IMG/VR virus record: IMGVR_UViG_3300036866_000026
Location: 1-29,514 of that record
Length of the DNA: 29,514 bases
Direction: 5' to 3' (one strand)
Source of the DNA: a virus
Shown: positions 27,901 to 29,514 of the stretch, piece by piece
Numbering within the stretch: the stretch's first letter is position 1
How the letters are laid out: each line of letters starts with the position of its first letter
Notes under the pieces: generated by a model
What the model was told of the DNA's origin: nothing
The model's input: only the letters and a program-made list of their open reading frames with translations
Database searches by the model: none
Position numbers and translations under genes: made by a program

Positions 27901-28758
27901 GGGTTTCGGAGGGACATACGTCGGCGGGCGTCGCGGGACTTCCGGAGGGGTCGGGTCGATCTGGCCCTTGAACCCCGCCTCCTCCATCCCGTGCGTCTCA
28001 GCCATCACCTGCCGCTCGGCGTCCTCGAGCACGCTGCGCTGGACGGGACCTGCGACTTCGGATGGTTCCAGGAGTGCGGGCGGCTGTTCGGGCGGCGCAG
28101 CGTGGAGGTCTGTGCCGGCTGCGTCGGCGAGCTTGGCGAGTGTTCCACGTGGAACGCGTCGGGCGAGGCTGCCGAGTACCCCGCCAATGACTGCCGACCC
28201 TCCGACGTTCAGCAGCGAGCCCTTCATGGAGGTGTCCTGGCCCAAGGCGCCTGAGACCAGTTCCTGGCCGGAGGTGACCGCGGCATTCGCGAGACCCCAG
28301 CGCACGGCGTTCCCGATGCGGGTCGGCGCGGCTTCGGGCACGAGTGCCATCGTCGCGACGTTCATGGGATCGAGGAATCCGCCGGCCATGGCGACGGCAG
28401 TCCCCAGTGCACCCCCGCGCGCGATGATCCCCATGTTCGCCGCTCGGTGGTCGAGCTCCTCGGTCTTCGCGGCGACCTGCGCGGGGTTGTCGAGGTGCAG
28501 ATATTCGTTGGCGTGCTCAAGGTGCCGGGCCGGGATGTCCTCGATCGGGTTGTAGCCGGGCTGAGCGGCTGGAGAGACCTGCGGCCCGAAACTGCCCTCC
28601 ACGTTCTCCGCTAGGCGCGTGGTGGGCCAGAACTCCTCCATGGCTGCCGCGGTCGTGGCCAAGGCTCCGGGCCGCTCTGGCGCCTCCTGCGGCTTCTCAG
28701 CGGGGAAATGCGGTAGGGCTTCGAGGGACTCCGGCGTCGGGGTGTCGGTGAAGGGCAT
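24976..28758 (-). CDS. Large candidate DNA-ejection (internal virion) protein
   Basis: A 1260-residue protein. It begins with a polar N-terminus, then a Gly/Ala-rich hydrophobic region (GIIARGGALGTAVAMAGGFLDPMNVATMAL, about 110-140, and SAVIGGVLGSLA near 190) that may insert in membranes. A Pro-rich linker (PPTYVPPKPEPAAKPRPG) follows. Then a segment with FTKGGASFDEMAQILHQHGYPVVDE resembles domains of large polyvalent phage proteins. A long helical body ends with FIRKMLPYNQVWYMRRALDNAEDWV, typical of podovirus internal proteins. It is TAATG-coupled to the next upstream gene. No transglycosylase motif was recognised. Role is inferred. Confidence 0.6.
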   Translation of the reverse strand: MPFTDTPTPESLEALPHFPAEKPQEAPERPGALATTAAAMEEFWPTTRLAENVEGSFGPQVSPAAQPGYNPIEDIPARHLEHANEYLHLDNPAQVAAKTEELDHRAANMGIIARGGALGTAVAMAGGFLDPMNVATMALVPEAAPTRIGNAVRWGLANAAVTSGQELVSGALGQDTSMKGSLLNVGGSAVIGGVLGSLARRVPRGTLAKLADAAGTDLHAAPPEQPPALLEPSEVAGPVQRSVLEDAERQVMAETHGMEEAGFKGQIDPTPPEVPRRPPTYVPPKPEPAAKPRPGFTPDIDPQRMSLSEAIAVTKGAESESHGLSIKEAEQQGLDPDELKGLRFGSRRVFTKGGASFDEMAQILHQHGYPVVDEAGNYSPNALLEALDSELRGQRQYSHHADDYLRALLEHERASEAADRLATGEAAPAEAAAPKAEGPLTEPPPDTSFDVEAFEKEMAEEAKASAELHALPGEPAYVNPESASTMGAAAVHGLTREQLTTARGGQAYSKVVGKVAPGARIMRSISTKARQLAMELINIPGTLEMHYQDIKSPDPIERNLWKDIEAMTAKSYSKLKEGYKAYANRVQDEGGQVLKRADFEAKIAMAMRRGDKSDIPEVAKLAQWHRANIFEPWFKRAQAAGMLKGQETHDLWAESYMTRLYDQQKIRANKSGWIDLLRRGFISQGVDPAEATMIAHDVDRRIGGSERGTMDSRVLDGIVPKSGRVKERTLHMPDTVLEPFLSNDMRHLTGSYLRSMVPEVHMTERFGTRDLADQFQGIRDEYAHLMEQARAQNDNARMNELDAGQKADIKTLENVRDILYGNYGVPKDPGSWYVRAGRLLRQVNVSRMLGGATFKHFPDLANTIMRFGAPGTMEVMGKLATSLDAAKLTYAEAKRIGVATDMIMNVTSGALWDTASHSQYPEQRFMRSFNKFFTTITGETPFITGIQSLASKLAEEEILRSAGRVANARDRGVTDLASVLNKNRAAELAASGLDTGMLLRIAQQDKLSGQTVNGLRFGMSERWADQEAARAHESAIERAAHGITMRPGIGDRPFFMNTEAGKFLLQFKSFEFAASRIVGLPMLQGLAHGDMRAAQGLVAQLAMATFGYVAYQKAIGQKVESNPTKLLTELLERTNLMGWLGTAIFPGLHQFGFKDSARWYDKDPVSMLGPSAEMAADLYRSQLPARVSEMFGQAPGQQPLPFRRADMHFIRKMLPYNQVWYMRRALDNAEDWVGNQFNLPGKSLADYREQREREGNPLLQ

Positions 28759-29514
28759 TAGAAGTGCGGCATGCGCGATTGCGCGATGTCGCCCCCCTCT
28801 TCTGCGGTCTCCTCTTCCCGCGTGCGCTGTACGGACGCTGCCTGTCGCTGACTCTGCTCCCGTTCAGCCGCTGCGGTCTCATCCGCTTCCTGCGTCCGGA
28901 CTCCAGTCACCCTGCTCCGGCCCGTCGAGCGGGAAACCGGGAGCTGGTAGACGCGGGGAATACCGTTGTCCCCGAGGACGGGCGCCCAGGCGCCGAGCTT
29001 GTCCGGCTCCATCACCCACCAGTCGCGACCCTGCGAGGGTCCGGTTCCCGGAAACTCCTGTAGCCGGCCGGCGCCGACGCCGGATGCCGCCATGTCCTCG
29101 CGGATGTCTGCAGTCGGCAGGTTCGGGTACATCCGATCCGGCGCGTACTTCATGATCTGTCGCGAGCCGTTCACCTCGCTCACCCCCCACACCCGCTTGA
29201 GGTCTTGGATGGCGAGGTCGCGCGCCTGCTGGGCGTTCCCATCCCGCAGGTAGTAGTACTGCTTCATGCTCTGGGCAAACTCCCCCAGCATGGCCCCCGG
29301 GATTTCTGGTACGTCGCTGATCGTCCCGTGGAACCAACCCTGCTTGGCGAAGTTCGGGTCCGAGGCGAGCGAGGTCTGGAGCACCCGCCGGTCGAGCGAG
29401 TCCCAGGTGTCGCCGCGCGTCTTGAGCTTGCCCCAGCTTTCATCGAGCAGCTTCTTCCGTGCGGGGTCGAGCTTCGCCAGTTCCCGCTCGTGCTCGACGG
29501 CCGCTTCGTCCACC
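28758..29514 (-). CDS. Candidate internal virion protein, C-terminal part (cut by window edge)
   Basis: About 251 residues, open to the window edge; the GTG at 29513 is probably internal and the true start lies outside. Visible are an acidic-helical start (KLDPARKKLLDESWGKL), GWFHGTISDVPEIPG, a helical middle (QQARDLAIQDLKRVWGVSEVNG) and a Gln/Arg/Glu-rich end. The block LKRVWGVSEVNGSRQIMKYAP resembles a segment in podovirus internal core proteins. The stop overlaps the next start (TAATG). Probably a partner of the 1260-residue protein in DNA delivery. Confidence 0.55.
   Translation of the reverse strand, partial: VDEAAVEHERELAKLDPARKKLLDESWGKLKTRGDTWDSLDRRVLQTSLASDPNFAKQGWFHGTISDVPEIPGAMLGEFAQSMKQYYYLRDGNAQQARDLAIQDLKRVWGVSEVNGSRQIMKYAPDRMYPNLPTADIREDMAASGVGAGRLQEFPGTGPSQGRDWWVMEPDKLGAWAPVLGDNGIPRVYQLPVSRSTGRSRVTGVRTQEADETAAAEREQSQRQAASVQRTREEETAEEGGDIAQSRMPHF

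Noticed and set aside
1-29514. tRNA genes, CRISPR arrays, integrase and attachment sites
   Set aside because: No cloverleaf-like sequence, regular spaced repeats or integrase-type protein was noticed; a tool-based scan would be needed for certainty.

Overview
The window is part of a tailed bacteriophage genome (or prophage) with high GC content. It is tightly packed, with most genes overlapping by 1 to 23 bases (ATGA, GTGA and TAATG junctions). Several genes point to a podovirus-like phage of a Gram-negative host: a terminase pair, a fibre with a T7-gp17-type N-terminal adaptor, very large candidate DNA-ejection (internal virion) proteins, a GH24 endolysin, and a nested Rz/Rz1-type spanin pair. 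Portal, capsid and tail-tube genes are absent and presumably lie outside the window. No integrase, tRNA, CRISPR array or reverse transcriptase was seen, so lysogeny cannot be judged. A PEP-CTERM-like tail on one phage protein suggests, by inference only, a host with an exosortase system, as in many Betaproteobacteria.

Layout. 1-9814, minus strand: N-terminal part of the large terminase, small terminase, two small proteins, a 260-residue probable virion protein, three tandem paralogous virion-type proteins, a 1430-residue tail spike with a beta-helix and a glycosidase-like C-terminal region, then small structural genes. 9825-12260, minus strand: small unknowns, a G39P-like helicase loader, an O-like replication initiator and a small HTH repressor. 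A cluster of tandem repeats inside the initiator gene (11549-11650) looks like a lambda-type origin. 12261-12427: divergent control region with a good leftward sigma70 promoter predicted to give a leaderless repressor mRNA, inverted repeats, and the first copy of a repeated leader element.

12428-20496, plus strand: the early or recombination region. It holds DUF932, an ERF single-strand annealing protein, a YqaJ/lambda-type exonuclease with an unusual active-site residue, DUF1367 and DUF1364 proteins, the PEP-CTERM-like protein, several tiny membrane proteins and many small unknowns. A 17-base leader (GCTC-AGAG-GAGC hairpin holding the Shine-Dalgarno) precedes two of its transcription blocks, and a variant precedes a third.

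20428-29514, minus strand: a lysis cassette (two-TM protein, Rz with nested Rz1, holin candidates, endolysin, coiled-coil membrane protein), a T7-adaptor beta-helix tail fibre, an HNH homing endonuclease, and two large candidate ejection proteins, the last cut by the window edge.

How the parts fit: the divergent centre probably holds the early switch. The leftward arm would express repressor, initiator and loader; the rightward arm gives ERF plus exonuclease recombination and host-interaction proteins. The outer minus-strand blocks are late genes for packaging, adsorption, DNA delivery and lysis. The two large beta-helix proteins are the likely receptor-binding or capsule-degrading devices.
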